A stretch of 64,000 nucleotides of DNA from Cryptomeria japonica (taxonomy: Eukaryota; Streptophyta; Pinopsida; Cupressales; Cupressaceae): NCBI RefSeq assembly GCF_030272615.1, contig NC_081408.1, positions 769,943,336 through 770,007,335 of the forward strand, written 5' to 3'. Within the stretch, counting starts at the first letter, position 1. Each line of letters begins with the position of its first letter. A program made the position numbers and the translations under genes. This document shows positions 46,714-59,122 of the stretch, piece after piece. The notes beneath the pieces were generated by a model, which was not told the DNA's origin, did not search any database, and saw nothing but the letters and a program-made list of their open reading frames with translations.

Positions 46714-47880
46714 ATAACACCCTTAATCCTAGCACCCAAATAAGGGCAATACGCATGAAATGCACCCAAAAATCAATTAAAATTGGTTTGAATAATCTCA
46801 CACATATTTTCAATAGAAATAAACACCATATCAATCACCATATAATGCTCCAAACTCCAAACAACTCCCAGAAAGGTCACACATAGAACTCTAGGCAAGG
46901 GTGGCCTACCAAAATAGGTGATTCCTATAAAATCATTTCTAGATGATAATCTTTGTGGACAGTGCACAGTCTATTTTCCTTGTACTTAAGAATTGTTTGG
47001 TGAATTACTCGAAATCAATTGGTGGCCCCTCCAAACTAGGGTAGAAAAAAGGTGGGCCAACTAGCCAAGAAGAAGGAGTATAGCTAGGTCTAAAAAACTC
47101 ACCAAAACCATTGCAAAACACGCTACAATCTCTAAAATAAAAACTAAAAGGTTTGAATTAAAAAACCATATAAATATCCATTCTTTGAAACCCCCAAATA
47201 ATTAAAACTTGTGTAAACCAAGTGTATTTTATGAGTGAAAATATTGAACTAGCTAGTGTGGATCTTTCACCACTGAAATTAGAAAGATTGCAAAGGGTTT
47301 ATGTCCTCAACAATTGGGGGAAGAACTCCAAGTCTCATTTCAACATCACCTATGTATGTGTGCAAACTCTCATCATGAAACAAAACCCAAAACTCCAATA
47401 TACAGAGTTTGGAAGGAACATCTAGGGCATTTTCAAAAACATTAATATTTTATTATCCTAAAAAAAACCCATTAAACCTTTTTTTAGAAACATTTTTTGT
47501 CCCCCCACAACCTCCGTGTCCACTTGGGGACATAACTTTATGAAATATTTTAACACTTAAATACCAAAATATTACTTTAATACTTAAGTGTATATTGAAA
47601 ATAATTCTAGTCAGCTTATTGAAAAATTGTTGAGTTATTGAAAATGAAACAAGTTGCATTGAAGCAGAATTGAAGTTGAAGCATATGCTAGGCACCATGA
47701 ATAACACTTACTAAAAATAGTATTATAGTCAAAACCAATGAAACTGAACACAAGATCTCTCCAAGGAAACATGAGTCCCTTAACAATAATCAAATAACCT
47801 ACAAGAACCTAAGAATAGATTAATAAGAAGCAAGATGACCATGTGCAACAAAGGGACATCATAGTTCTCTCTACCCAAAA
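46714..47880. other. No recognisable gene
   Basis: Nothing here could be assigned. The stretch is AT-rich with scattered short ORFs that show no family resemblance. The right end grades into a chromovirus fragment. Confidence 0.4.
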
Positions 47881-47884
47881 TTAC

Positions 47885-48245
47885 TTGCCCTCAAGAATTT
47901 GTGTCTATATGTTGTAAGATCCACTCATTCTCCAATGTATCATTCTCCATTGGTAAGTTCTTCAATTTCACTAAATACTTTTTGATAGTCTTCTTCTGCA
48001 AAGTACACTCCCCGTAATCAATCATTGCCTATGGAATCAACACTAATTTTCCTTCCTCATCCAAAGGAGGCAACTTTAACAAGGGAATCACATTATTCCC
48101 AAGCACCTTAACAAGGTGTGATACATTGAATATATTATGCATATTGCTATTCTTAGGTAACTCTAGTTCATATGGTACATGTCCAATCCTCTTGGAGATC
48201 ACAAATGGTCCATAAAAATGTGTCTTGAAGCTCAATATCAAAATT
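47885..48245 (-). pseudogene. Chromovirus (Ty3/gypsy) integrase C terminus and chromodomain fragment
   Basis: The minus strand encodes the conserved tail of a plant chromovirus integrase (FYGPFVISKRIG, then LPKNSNMHNIFNVSHL, 48241-48100). A linker (LPPLDEEGKLVLIP) and a chromodomain-like segment (KKYLVKLKNLP ... EWILQH, about 47995-47905) follow. In intact elements the chromodomain targets integration to chromatin; here its conserved Trp reads Leu. A stop at 48029 separates the two parts. The rest of the element is not recognisable, and the copia element at 48572 begins shortly beyond. Confidence 0.75.
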
Positions 48246-48571
48246 GTAATCTTGAAGCTTACTAACTCATTTAGTTGTTTGTCATTAAAGCCATTTTCAA
48301 ATTAGGAAGTATTTAAGGTTGTTATAATTAGTCTTAAGACAAGCTCTACGAGTATGCATCCCTTGTGCTAGTACCCTTGTTTCTATATCGGGGGCAATAC
48401 TAAGATACAAGGACAACTTTTAGAAGTACCTTATCCATCCCAAAATTGAGCAAAATTCCAAAAAAAAAAAATCAAGACACCTTTGGGAGTGATCGGGGAT
48501 GTAGGGAACTACTAAAAGAGGTGCAATATCAATACTCACTTGCAAAAATCGTTGCACTGCAAGGTCAATCC

Positions 48572-49773
48572 TGTTAGATAGTTCAAATAACTGAAAGACA
48601 ACTGAGAGGAGGGGATGAATCAATTAATACAGATTACCGGAAGTATTAACAATTTAAACAATAATACCGGAACCCAAAATAATAATACTGGAATAGAAGT
48701 TAATCCAATTAAGCATAAAAAATAATCACAGAATAAAAGGCATTCACACAACACCAAGAATTGTATGTGGAAAACCTGGTAAAGGGAAAAACCATGGTGG
48801 GAAGCCTATCCATAGTCAGATAATACTTATGCAGTAAGTATGTGAATTATAATGAAGGGGCCTACACTTGCAGGAAGGTCAATAACCTAGAGCACACTAC
48901 TCTTCACAAAAGGAGTCTCACTAACTACATACAAATCTAGACTACAATCCGAAGAAGTGTTGAACTGCAAGAAATAACATCTCCTATGCCAGAGTATAGT
49001 TCTGGTTAAGCTCAATACCGGAGGACTAAATCCTCATACACCTAATTTGATCTTCAATGATCAACCAAATCCTTTGCCTGAATGATATTACATTATTCAC
49101 ACATTATATTCCTTGACCATGACCTCTTACATTAACCATGATAATCTACAATGAGATCTTACATCTATATAGACAAACCCTCGACCATAAACAATCTGGC
49201 CAGCCACCAGACAATAAACCAATTACGTAATTACTAACCATGTCGGCCTTAGACCAAACAAATATTAACCAACACATAAGACATCCCGAAAATACAACAA
49301 TAGGTCTTATCCACACGTTACACCAATGCCTGTCCATAACCCAGATCAACCGAGACCAAGTATAGGTCCACACGCTTCAGCAATGATGTCCAAACACCAA
49401 GTCTCAAACATGATCACCAACAACATCCTGAAACTCTATAAGAAGTTACACCAATATTACATAAGCAATTCATCGAAGATCTCCACCAAAAGCTCTGTCA
49501 GTGAAACCCTCACTGAAACCAGAAACCAAGCTTCTTAGCAAGAAGGACAACATCCAAACACCAGACCAAAACCAAATAACCAAATATGAGTGTAAGCATC
49601 ATGAACAAGCTGATTCCATCACCAAATCATACCAGAGTCTATCGGATCATGCCGGATCTAAGTAAACCAAAAAATACTCAACTTACCAGGACCAAAAGGG
49701 TGTCGATAAAGCATCCAAATAGATAGTGTTGACATCAATGCAACACATAATCAATTCCACCAAATGGCCAATA
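48572..49773 (-). repeat. Copia 3' LTR
   Basis: On the minus strand it should begin TGTTGGCCATTTGG, but the first bases read TATTGG in this copy, and it ends ATCTAACA. It is homologous to 55960-57154 along its length. The GATTCATCCCCTCCTCTCAG landmark lies near its end. Confidence 0.92.
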
Positions 49774-49786
49774 ATCTCTCCCTTTG
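49774..49786 (-). other. Polypurine tract of the copia element
   Basis: The minus strand reads CCAAAGGGAGAGAT directly before the 3' LTR. Confidence 0.75.
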
Positions 49787-50130
49787 GAATTGATGGCAAC
49801 ACTAGATGTGAAAAACATCTAAGTACCAAGAAATGCCAAACAAGTCTCCCCCTATGGAAGAAAACCAACAATCTCCCATAGATAGCTCTGAATATCAATG
49901 TCTCTCCCCCTGTGAATAATATCTTTGTAAAGCTCTAAAAAAATTTCACATCACCATCTCTCCTCCTTTGACATAAATGCTAGAAATCTGATAGAAATAT
50001 CAAAGCAGAAGTATAAACCTATGAATCTCAAAAGATGACTACTCCCCCCTAAGCAGCAACATCCCACATTAGTGCCGAAATGAATAATATCTCTGATAAT
50101 GCATGTTAGATTGATGCCAAACCCTATCAA

Positions 50131-52217
50131 TCAAGTCTTCCCCGGAAGGGCAAAAACCCCCAATCTATCTCTAAGGTACTCAAATGATTCCTTGGATAAA
50201 GGATTAGTGAAAATATCTACAATTTGTTCTTTAGTGTTCACATAAACCAGTTTAACTTCATTTGCTTGCACCTTCTCCTTTAGAAAGTTATACTTGATAG
50301 ATATGTGCTTTGTCTTAGAATGAAATACCATATTCTTTGATATATCAATAGCAACAAAGTTATCACAGTGAATAACTATCAGTGCATCACAATCCACCTT
50401 TATATCCTTCAACATTTGCTTCATCCATAAAACTTGTGTATAGTTAGTAGCAGCAACAACATACTCAACTTCAATAGTAGATAGAGAAGTACATGACTAT
50501 TTCTTGTTGATCCATGAAACCAACTTCTTTCCACGAAAGAAAGCTCCACTAGAAGTACTTTTTCAATCATCAACATCTCCAGCCCAATCAACATCTGTAT
50601 ATGCACATAAAGTGAAGTTATCATCCTTAGGGTATCATAAGCCATATTTTGATGTACCTTGCAAGTATCTAAAAATCCTTTTCACCGCCATCTCATGATT
50701 TTCTCTAGGATCACTCTGAAATATTGAAACAATACAAACAACATCCATAATGTTAGGCCTAGTATGAGTCAAATAGAGTAGACCTCAAATCATAGATTTG
50801 TATCTTGTAGGATTTACCAGTGCGGAAACATCTTTTTTTGTCAATTTCTCACTTGTAACCATAGGTGTACTTACCAGTTTAGAATCTCCCATACCAATTT
50901 TTTTCAACAATTCCTTCGCATATTTAGTTTGATAAATAAAAATACCTTTGTCAATCTGAGTAATCTATAAACCTAAGAAAAATTTCATCTCACCAATCAT
51001 AGACATCTCAAATTCTTTCTCCATATTCTTAGAAAATTCTAAGCATCATTTGTCTTCACCTCCAAAAATAATGTCATCAACAAATACTTCAACAATCTGT
51101 ATATCATCATCAGTGATTTTATAATATAAATTATTGTCAGCACTGCCCTTAGTAAAACCAAGTTTCAAAAGATATTTATCTAACCTTTCATACCAAGCTC
51201 TAGGTGCTTGTTTCAATCCATATAAAGCTTTCCTTAACTCGCAAACCATATTAGTATCATCTGATAGTGAAAAACCATTAGGTTTCTCAATTTAAACTTC
51301 CTCATCAAGGTCCCCATTCAAGAATGCATATTTAACATCCATTTGATAAACTTTGTAGTTTTTATAAGCAACATAGGCAATAAATAATCTTATAGCTTCA
51401 ATTCTAGCTACTGGTGCAAAGGTTTCTCCATAATCAATTCCTTCCTTTGGAGAATATCCTTTACAAACCAATCTAGCCTTATTCCTTATAAATTTACCAT
51501 CCTCATTCAATTTATTTCTAAAAACCCATTTAGTTCCAATGACATTTTTATTTTTAGGTCGGGGAACCAAAGTCCAAGTGTTATTTTTCTCAATATGATC
51601 TAATTCTTCTTCCATAGCCTTTAACCAATGTTCATCTTTACAAGCCTCAATTACTGATACCAATTCAACTTGTGAAATTAAACATACCTCATTAGTTTCT
51701 AGTCTTCTTGTCATCACTCTATTGTTCTTATCCTCAATGATTTGATCTTCAGAATAATTCAATCTCACATACCTAGGAGTCTTCTGACTCTTTGTTCCTC
51801 TTCCATGTTCTTTAGTTACTATAGAATTCTTTGATGTTGCCGGAGTAACTGGTTAACCTCTCTATTCCGGTAAAGGTGCTACAGGTTCAGATATAATCAT
51901 TTCCACTGTCGGTTCCTTCTCATAAACTCTGATTTGACTTTTGCTTAGCTTATCTACTTTGACATTAGCACTCTCAATAATTCTCTACAATCTCTTGTTA
52001 TAACATCTATATGCTTTAATTTCATTAGAATAACCAAGAAATATGCCTTCATCACATCTAGGATCAAATTTCCCAATAGTATCATCTCTCTTGATATAAC
52101 ATTTTCTACCAAAAATTTTGAAATACTTAACTGTAGGTGTATTGCCAAACCATAATTCATATGGTGTCTTACCAGTTTCTCCTTTGATATGTACTTTGTT
52201 GAATGTATAAACTGTTG
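50131..52217 (-). pseudogene. Copia pol: integrase C terminus, RT and RNase H
   Basis: It continues the polyprotein from the other side of the nested LTR. The integrase C terminus (GKFDPRCDEGIFLGYS, about 52070-52010) is followed by a Ser/Pro-rich linker. RT has [33 protein letters not shown] (51680-51400), ALYGLKQAPRAWYERL (about 51200) and an intact FVDD catalytic motif near 51070. RNase H has YTDVDWAGD-type (about 50570) and TKHISIKYNFLKEKV (about 50300) blocks, ending in a stop at 50131. Several stops interrupt the frame (near 52160, 51840, 51290, 51043 and 50500). Confidence 0.92.
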
Positions 52218-53716
52218 TGTTGGCATTTTCAGTAGAAAGAAAGATTGTTGATATTCATTAAGGATATTGAGAAGGTTGTTGGAGATTATTGATATAACTG
52301 AAAAATGATGATAACTATCTTTATAAAATTATTTTGTCATTGATGTCAAGAAATTGATTTTCTGATTCAGTATGATGTTGCCATATCTTGAGGAGATTGA
52401 TTTGAAGAGAATTAAGTGGTCGGTAAGTGACACAGAAAGAATATGAATAAGGGGAATAAGTTATTCAATGGGCAACTATTACCGAGTTAGACAATGATGA
52501 GATCATGATGTTTAGATTGTTTTGATATCCTACATATGTTGTTAATTGTAAGGTTAATACTATACTATATCACCGAGCAAAGAACCTAGTCGGTAAACCC
52601 TAAGGAACCTAGTCGATAAACCCTAAGGTTATTGATATCGGTTAATGAAGGTGGAATGTCTACTGAGTAAAGTTTAGTATTTATCGAGTTGCAACCGAGT
52701 TATGACAAAGCGCATTGAATGAATACAAGCATTATTTAATGAAGGACAATGATGAGCTGGATATGTATAAATGATTGGAATGCCGCACATAAAGTTTGTT
52801 AAGAATCTATGGCAATGAAAGATCGGCAGGAAGATCTATAGCACAGATTGAACTGCAATAACCTTGTGCAAGTTCCAAGAAAGGACTGCAAGTCCCAAGG
52901 CAAGGTGAAACATTTTTAGATCGAAAGATGCATTGAACCTAGTCAAGATTGAAGATCTGATGGCTAAGATTGATCATGGGAAATGTGATCAAGGAGATTA
53001 AGACATGATAATTGTTTATAAATAAGAAATTATTGGTAAACAATGTATGTGGGCAAGTGTAAGCACTGGGATGCTACATAGTGATTACCAAGCACAGAAG
53101 CTTGAAGACCTATTTGAATAAACAGAGTAGGGAGCCCAGTAGAAGACTAGATTATTTTGAGCAAATAAGAATCTGCTTTAGCATTTTAGATGTGAAGTTG
53201 TAGATATATTTACTACTGTTGTTTATTCTGAATAATAGAGAAATCTCTTAACCGAGTGGACTTAACAGTCTTATTTGTAAACCCTCTAGCAAGGTAACAT
53301 TCTAAATGAGTGTTTGAAATCCTTTCACAAGGTCACTTCTAACAAAGTGAAGATCCTAACAGATCTGAGGGAAATCCCTTAATCGGGCCACATCTAGCAA
53401 TGTGTTTGTAATCTTTAACAGGATTTGCTTTTAACCGAGCATACTCTAAAAGAGTATATTTCTTAGTGGGTCTAAAATCCCACAGTGGTTTTTACCTATT
53501 TGGGTTTCCACGTTAAATATGGTGTTATATATGTTGTGATGATTATGTGTTTATGAGTTTGCATGCTTAGCAACTTTTGGTTATATTGTTGAAGTATATG
53601 TTACCAAGGTTGAATCTGTTGATTTCATGGAAGTTTAAGTTTGTATGATTCACCCCCCCCCTCTCATCTTGTTAGCTATTGGCGTCAGTACTTTACAATT
53701 AGTATCATAACTATCA
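52218..53716 (+). repeat. Copia-type LTR nested in the copia element, with PBS-like remnant
   Basis: The plus-strand sequence starts TGTTGGCATTTTCAG and carries GATTCACCCCCCCCTCTCA near its end (53638-53660). It apparently ends TTTACA at about 53696, followed by ATTAGTATCATAAC, which resembles the PBS ATTGGTATCAGAGC. It splits the integrase codons of the host element. Left flank TGTTG (52213-52217) and right flank CATTG (53717-53721) are only a partial match, so the exact boundaries are uncertain. It resembles the LTR at 1-938. Confidence 0.75.
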
Positions 53717-53721
53717 CATTG

Positions 53722-55901
53722 TACTTACTACTTCTCTCCAGTAGATATGAGGTAGATTAGCTTCCATCATCATTGTTCTAGTAGCATCCAAGATAGTTAT
53801 GTTCTTCCTTTCCACAACTCCATTCTGCTGAGGTTTTCGGGGAGAAGAATATTGTCTTCTTATACCATACTTGTCACAAAAGTTATTAAACTCATCGGAA
53901 GTGAATTCTCCACCATGATCTGATCTCAAAAATTTAATCTTCAATCTTGTCTTAGTTTCCACTTTAGCCTTAAAGATTTTAAACTTTTCAAATGCTTCAG
54001 ATTTTTCTCTCAGAAAAGTAACCCACGCCATTCTAGAATAATCATCAATGATTATCATGAAATATTTATCACCATGAAAACTTTTTACTCTAGCAGGGCC
54101 ACACAAATTATTATGAACAAGATCAAGAACATCATTTGATTTATCTTGTGTACTCCTAAAAGAGGTTCTGACCTGTTTACCCATTTGACATTCTTTACAT
54201 ACTAAATTATAGGGCTTCATAATCTTAGGTATATCCCTAACAGCCTTAGTTGAACTGATGAGGAGGACCAGCAAGCAAACTAGTACTTTCTTTCATCCGG
54301 GAGGCAATCTTCACAATGCAATCAAAATTCACATGACAAGACCTTTTATGCCATAACCAACTCTCATCAATATGTGTAATCAAACATGTTTTCTCACTGG
54401 AGTTCAAATGAAAGATATTACCTTTTGTCTGTGTACCGGTTGCAATCTCCAAACTAGATTTGTTAATGATTTTGCATTTCCCATCCTTGAATTGTAATTG
54501 AAATCCTTTATCTACCAATTGTCCTACACTCAAAAGATTATGCTTCAAACCTTCAATATAATAAACATTGTTAGTATTGTTCTTACCATCCAATGATATA
54601 GTTCCTTTTCCTTTGATCATACATGCCTTGTCATCTCCAAATCTAACTAGTCCACCATCAAATTTTTGCAAAGACAAAAACTTCCCTTTATCTCCAGTCA
54701 TATGATGTGAATAACCATTGTAAATTACCCATTCATCCTTGTCCTTAATTTTAGCAGTAAGTGCCTTCTCTTCCGGTACATCCAGTGCCAGATCATCTTC
54801 CTTGATAGCCAAGAATACCCATTCTTTCCCATTGTTGGATCCACTAGCAGAGTCTTCTGTCGGTTCATCATCTGAATCAGTAATGCCTTCCTCATCCTCT
54901 ATGTAGCATGATTTGTCTCTGTTTTTCTTGAATCTATACTTAATCTGATATCCAGGGTTAGGCTTAAATGATCTTTTAACTCTTTCTTCAAATCTTGAAT
55001 TCCTTTCAGGACATCTAGATGTAAAATGACCAATCTTATTATATGCAAAATATTTAAAAGGCGCTTTTCCTTCATACTTACTTCCTATCGGTCCTTTCGG
55101 TACTCTTCTAGCAAATAGTGTTTCAAGTTGCTCAAACTCACCATCTTCTCTCTTCATATCTTCTAACTCTTTTGCATATAAAGCTTTCCAATCTTGCTTA
55201 CCGATTGCAGATGTAGATGCATGAAAAGTAGGTTCAGTCTTCACAACTCCATAAGGTCTAAATTCCTCAAGCTCAAAAGCAAATAGTTTCCCAACCAAGG
55301 TATCTCTCTTGATAGATGTATTAGCCATTGTTCTCAGCTCACTGATAGCAGTAGCCTTCATTTTCTAAGCCGGTGGTAGGGCTCTCAGGACTTTAGAAAT
55401 AATTTCATCTTCGCTCAGAGTTCCACCACAATATTGAATTCTCATAACAATCTCATTTACCCTTTCCATGAATGCATCAATCCTTTCATCTTCTTCCATC
55501 TTTAGGTTCTCATATCTCACGTGGTAACCATCACGTTTAACAATCTTCACTGTAGAGTCACCTTCATTAAGAGTCTCCAACTTATCCCATATAGCCTTTC
55601 CAGATGATTTGTTGGTTAATCCCATTATTTGTTGATCAGAAAGTGCACACAAGAGGGCTTCTCTTGATTTGCAATCATTCTCAAGCTCCTTGTCCAGGTT
55701 TTTGAGAGGAGGATTGCTAAATCTTGGATTATAGGGTGTGACACCATTCTGTGCAATCTCCCAAATCTCTTTGCTAAGACATCTCAGATGAGTCTACATC
55801 TGAATCTTTCATACTGTGTAATTTGTTCCATCAAGCCTTGGTATATCCCTTCTAAAGATAGCTCTAGAAGAACTGGATGAACTCGAACTGTTAGTCGCCA
55901 T
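53722..55901 (-). pseudogene. Copia gag, protease and integrase N-terminal/core region
   Basis: The start codon is at 55901 (MATN followed by a Ser run). A UBN2-type gag domain follows (55652-55365: LTNKSSGKAIWDKLE, ERVNEIVMRIQYCGG). The zinc knuckle near 55030-55065 has Tyr in place of its first two Cys. The protease near 54720 reads Tyr-Asn-Gly instead of Asp-Ser-Gly, so it is inactive. The GAG-pre-integrase segment (SWLWHKRSCHVNF, about 54345) precedes an integrase core with IIIDDYSRMAW, RSDHGGEF and QQNGVVERKN (54130-53800), which keeps the D-D-E residues. The frame is broken by a stop near 55363 and a frame change near 54260. The integrase continues at 52217. Confidence 0.93.
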
Positions 55902-55945
55902 AGGATCTTCCTCAAGAAGTTAAGCTTTCTGCAAAGAGGACCAAA

Positions 55946-55959
55946 GCTCTAATACCAAT
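55946..55959 (-). other. Primer-binding site of the copia element
   Basis: The minus strand reads ATTGGTATTAGAGC immediately after the 5' LTR, one change from the initiator tRNA-Met-type site. Confidence 0.85.
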
Positions 55960-57154
55960 TGTTAGACAATTTAGATAACTAGAAGACTACTGAGAGGGGG
56001 GGTGAATTAGTTGTCACATATTACTGAAAGCATTAACAATTTAAACATTAATATCAAAACCCAAAACAATAATATCGGAATAGAAGTTAATCCAATTAAG
56101 CATAAACAAAATAAAAGCCATTCACACAACACCAAGATTTGTACGTGGAAAACTCGGTAAAGGGGTAAACCACACTGGGAAGCCTACCCACAGTCAGATA
56201 ATACTTCTGTAGTAAGTATGTGAATTATAATGAAGGGGATTGCACTTGCAGGAGGACCAACAACCTAGAGCACATTGCTTATCAGAAAAGGAGTCTCGCT
56301 GACTACATACAAATCCAGACTACAATCCGTAGAAGTGTTGAACTACAAGAAATATCATCTTCTATGTCAGAGTACAGTTCCGGTTAACCTCAATACCAGA
56401 GGACTAAATCCTCATACACCCAGTTCGATCTTCAATGATCGACCAACTCCTCTACCTGAATGATATTACATTATTCACACATTACATTCCTTGACCATGA
56501 CCTCTTACATTAACCATGATGATCTACAATGAGATCTTACATCTATATATACAAACCCTCGACCATAAATAATCAGGTCGGCCACCAGATAGAAAACCAA
56601 TTACATAATTGCAAACCATGTTGGTCTTAGACCAAACAAATAATAACCAACACATAAGACATCCCAGAAATACAACAATAGGTCTTATCCACACGTTACA
56701 CCAATGTCGGTCCATAACCTAGATCAACCGAGACCAAGTATAGGTCCACATGCTTCAGCAATGATCTCCAAATGCCAAATCTCAAACATGAACACCAACA
56801 ACATCTTGAAACTCTATGAGAAGCTGCACCAATATTACTGAAGCAATTCATCAAAGATCTCCAACAAAAGCTCTGCCGGTGAAACCCTCGCTGAAACCAA
56901 AAACCAAGCTTCTCAGCAAGCAGGACAACATCCAAACACCAGACCAAAACTAAATAACCAAATATGAGTGTAAGCATCATGAACAAGCCAATTCCATCAC
57001 CAGATCATACCGGAGTCTACCAGATTCAAGTAAACCAAAAAATCACCCAACCTACTAGGACTAGAAGGGTGCTGGTAAAGCATCCAAACAGATAGTGTTG
57101 ACATCAATGACAAAACATCAATGCAACACAATCAATTCCACCAAATGGCCAACA
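55960..57154 (-). repeat. Copia 5' LTR
   Basis: The minus strand runs TGTTGGCCATTTGG ... TTGTCTAACA, 1,195 bp, homologous to 48572-49773. It carries the TTCACCCCCCTCTCAG landmark near its end. AATCC follows on the plus strand at 57155. Confidence 0.93.
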
Positions 57155-57159
57155 AATCC

Positions 57160-57850
57160 ATTAAAAAAATATTTTTTGAATTATAAATAAAAATAATAAA
57201 TTAGTAAAATTATTAATTAAAATCAATTCTAAATAACAAAAATGCAATGTAAAATCTTAATTTATATTTGGTATATGATATATATCATTTTCAATAAATT
57301 TGTAATAATATTTTTTATCATGATTTATTGTAATATACTTATAAGCCCCTAAAAAATAATGTATTTAATAAATGATTTTTTTCTTTTAGTTTATGTTTTG
57401 TTATATTTAATAAAAAAATATTCTATTGTATAGTATATATATATTTTTTAAATTAACATTTTTATATAAAAATAAGACCATATTAATATTTTATGTTATA
57501 TTTAATAATATTATTAGATTAAAAATATTATCAGAACTTTTAATAATCTGTGAACATTTACATGATTTAAAAATTATTTTGCGATAAAAATTGATTAGAA
57601 AATATATGGAATCATTTTATTACAATATGTAGATTACCATCTTTTGTGATTTGAATTACTATTTTTTTTATCAATAATAATATGTTTTATTAACTTTAAG
57701 AAAATTTACATTCTAATTGTCCAAAAATTACCAAACCACCATCCAAAAAAATATTACAAAATCACCATCTAAACCACCATGTATTTGAAAACCACTAAAC
57801 CCCACCACTATACAAACCACCTTGCAAAAAAATTACAGTTTGAGCACTCA
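57160..57850. other. AT-rich spacer without a gene
   Basis: A very AT-rich stretch of TTTATTAATA-type sequence, with no coding signal or clear repeat unit. Short CCACCA/ACCAAACCACC words occur at 57725-57830. Confidence 0.5.
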
Positions 57851-57974
57851 AAAAGGTCTTGTTGCAGTAGTCAAATTATATAGACTAGGCAATCCAAACA
57901 GATTAAAAGCAAGGATTCACAAAAAAAAAGGGATTAATCCTTGAAACCAAAATCACAATGAAAACTCCATGAAC

Positions 57975-58175
57975 AAAGCTACCTAGAGGAGGAGCTAGGG
58001 CCCTAATGCTTTCTCTTCCTTGTTCAACACTCTACATCTCCACTTCTTCTTCTTCCAAGGCTTTGGCCTCCTCGATGGCTCGCTATAGCTCCTCTTCCAC
58101 CTCCATCAAATCAACAAAGGTCTTTAGAGTCTCCCACCTAATTCGAGCCTCCTCCCTAAAACTTTCTCTTGGCCG
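57975..58175 (-). other. Broken charged-helix ORF fragment, unknown
   Basis: The minus strand gives a strongly charged, Glu-rich helical segment (ESFREEARIRWETLKTF, then EEAKALEEEEVEM) with two stops within about 60 codons. The family is unknown. It could be a relic of a gag or of a host gene exon. Confidence 0.25.
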
Positions 58176-58372
58176 GTAATTGTTACCGCGTTATTTATTC
58201 TTCATGTCGAGAATGGGTCATATTTTCCTTTTTTATGTTGGAGTCCTAGTTCATACCATATTACCTTGGTTCAAGTCCTTAAATGTGGCCTCAAGTCCTT
58301 TCTCTAGTCATTTTCATTCAAGTTCGGACAATTCATTGTACTCCTTGAACGCGTCAAACCGTTGTGAACTAG

Positions 58373-58646
58373 GTTCACGATGTTCATTTAGGTTCAATAG
58401 GTTCTGAAGTGTTCAGAAAAGGCTCTTCATACTAACATTTTCTCTAAGTTTTTGCAGCGGCTCTTTAATAAAGTTTTTCTCGTTCGGTGATATAACATTT
58501 GTGTTGAACTTGTTGAACTAAGTTCAAAGGGTTCAAATATGTTCAACGTGTTCAACACGGCAAAGTGGTCAACAGTTTGACGCGACATACATCTTGAACT
58601 ACTTAAACACTCAGGAAGTTGGTTCAAGATGTTCACACGGGTTCAA
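58373..58646. repeat. GTTCAA box array with alternating 9/10-bp spacing
   Basis: GTTC(A) boxes start at 58373, 58382, 58392, 58401 and 58411; GTTGAAC/GTTCAA boxes at 58503, 58512, 58522, 58531, 58541 and 58550; and again at 58622, 58631 and 58641. Within each cluster the spacing alternates 9, 10, 9, 10. The array lies about 250 bp upstream of a TATA box and a gene-like ORF. Confidence 0.8.
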
Positions 58647-58900
58647 TGCTGGTGGGTCCCATGATTTCTAATGTTTCGAGAAGTGCATTTATTGCTAAAT
58701 ACAAAGAGGCAGAACCATATTGTAAAGTGATGTCGTTCTTTGTCTTTTTCGAAGTGAACGTTTCGGGAACTGGCAGTTTCTTAAAGTACGCCGCCATGCA
58801 TTCAATGCATGCGTGTAGGGGTCTAATCTATCAATTTGCCGCATTCGGAGTGAAATTGTGAAATCATTGCATTTAATGTGTCTGTATTATTACCTTCCTT

Positions 58901-58907
58901 TATAAGG
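58901..58907 (+). promoter_or_regulatory. Candidate TATA box of the unknown ORF 59123-61946
   Basis: TATAAGG in a CCTTTATAAGG context, about 120 bp upstream of a splice donor (GTGAGT near 59020) and 220 bp upstream of the ATG. Confidence 0.4.
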
Positions 58908-59019
58908 TATGAAAATCATTTGTGTTTTGTGTTTGCTCTTGCTGCTGGATTTGTGTTTATATTGTCCCTGGATAGGAGTTTTTCTTGCCGCTAGCCGTCA
59001 TCCGATTATACAGCTGTGA

Positions 59020-59080
59020 AGGTGAGTCTTTCCTTATTTTCTTCAGTGTTTTCCCTTGCATGTTCTTTCATACAGAGGTT
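59020..59080 (+). other. Candidate 5'-UTR intron
   Basis: AAGGTGAGTC near 59018 is a strong donor. T-rich tracts ending in CAG at about 59045 and 59077 are possible acceptors. The ATG at 59123 follows. The intron would be very short, so the later acceptor or a longer one may be used. Confidence 0.3.
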
Positions 59081-59122
59081 TGGTTTCACTGCAATCAAGT
59101 TTGGGTTTCTTGTTTTGAAATC

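Larger units (their letters stand above)
48572..57154 (-). mobile_element. Full-length decayed Ty1/copia element with AATCC target duplications
   Basis: Two homologous LTRs (55960-57154 as 5', 48572-49773 as 3') bound a minus-strand gag, protease, integrase, RT, RNase H series, with a PBS at 55946-55959 and a PPT at 49774-49786. AATCC occurs at 48567-48571 and 57155-57159. The integrase-before-RT order defines copia. The LTRs are visibly more diverged than those of Tat-1, so it is older. A plus-strand LTR (52218-53716) is nested inside the integrase region. Confidence 0.94.
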
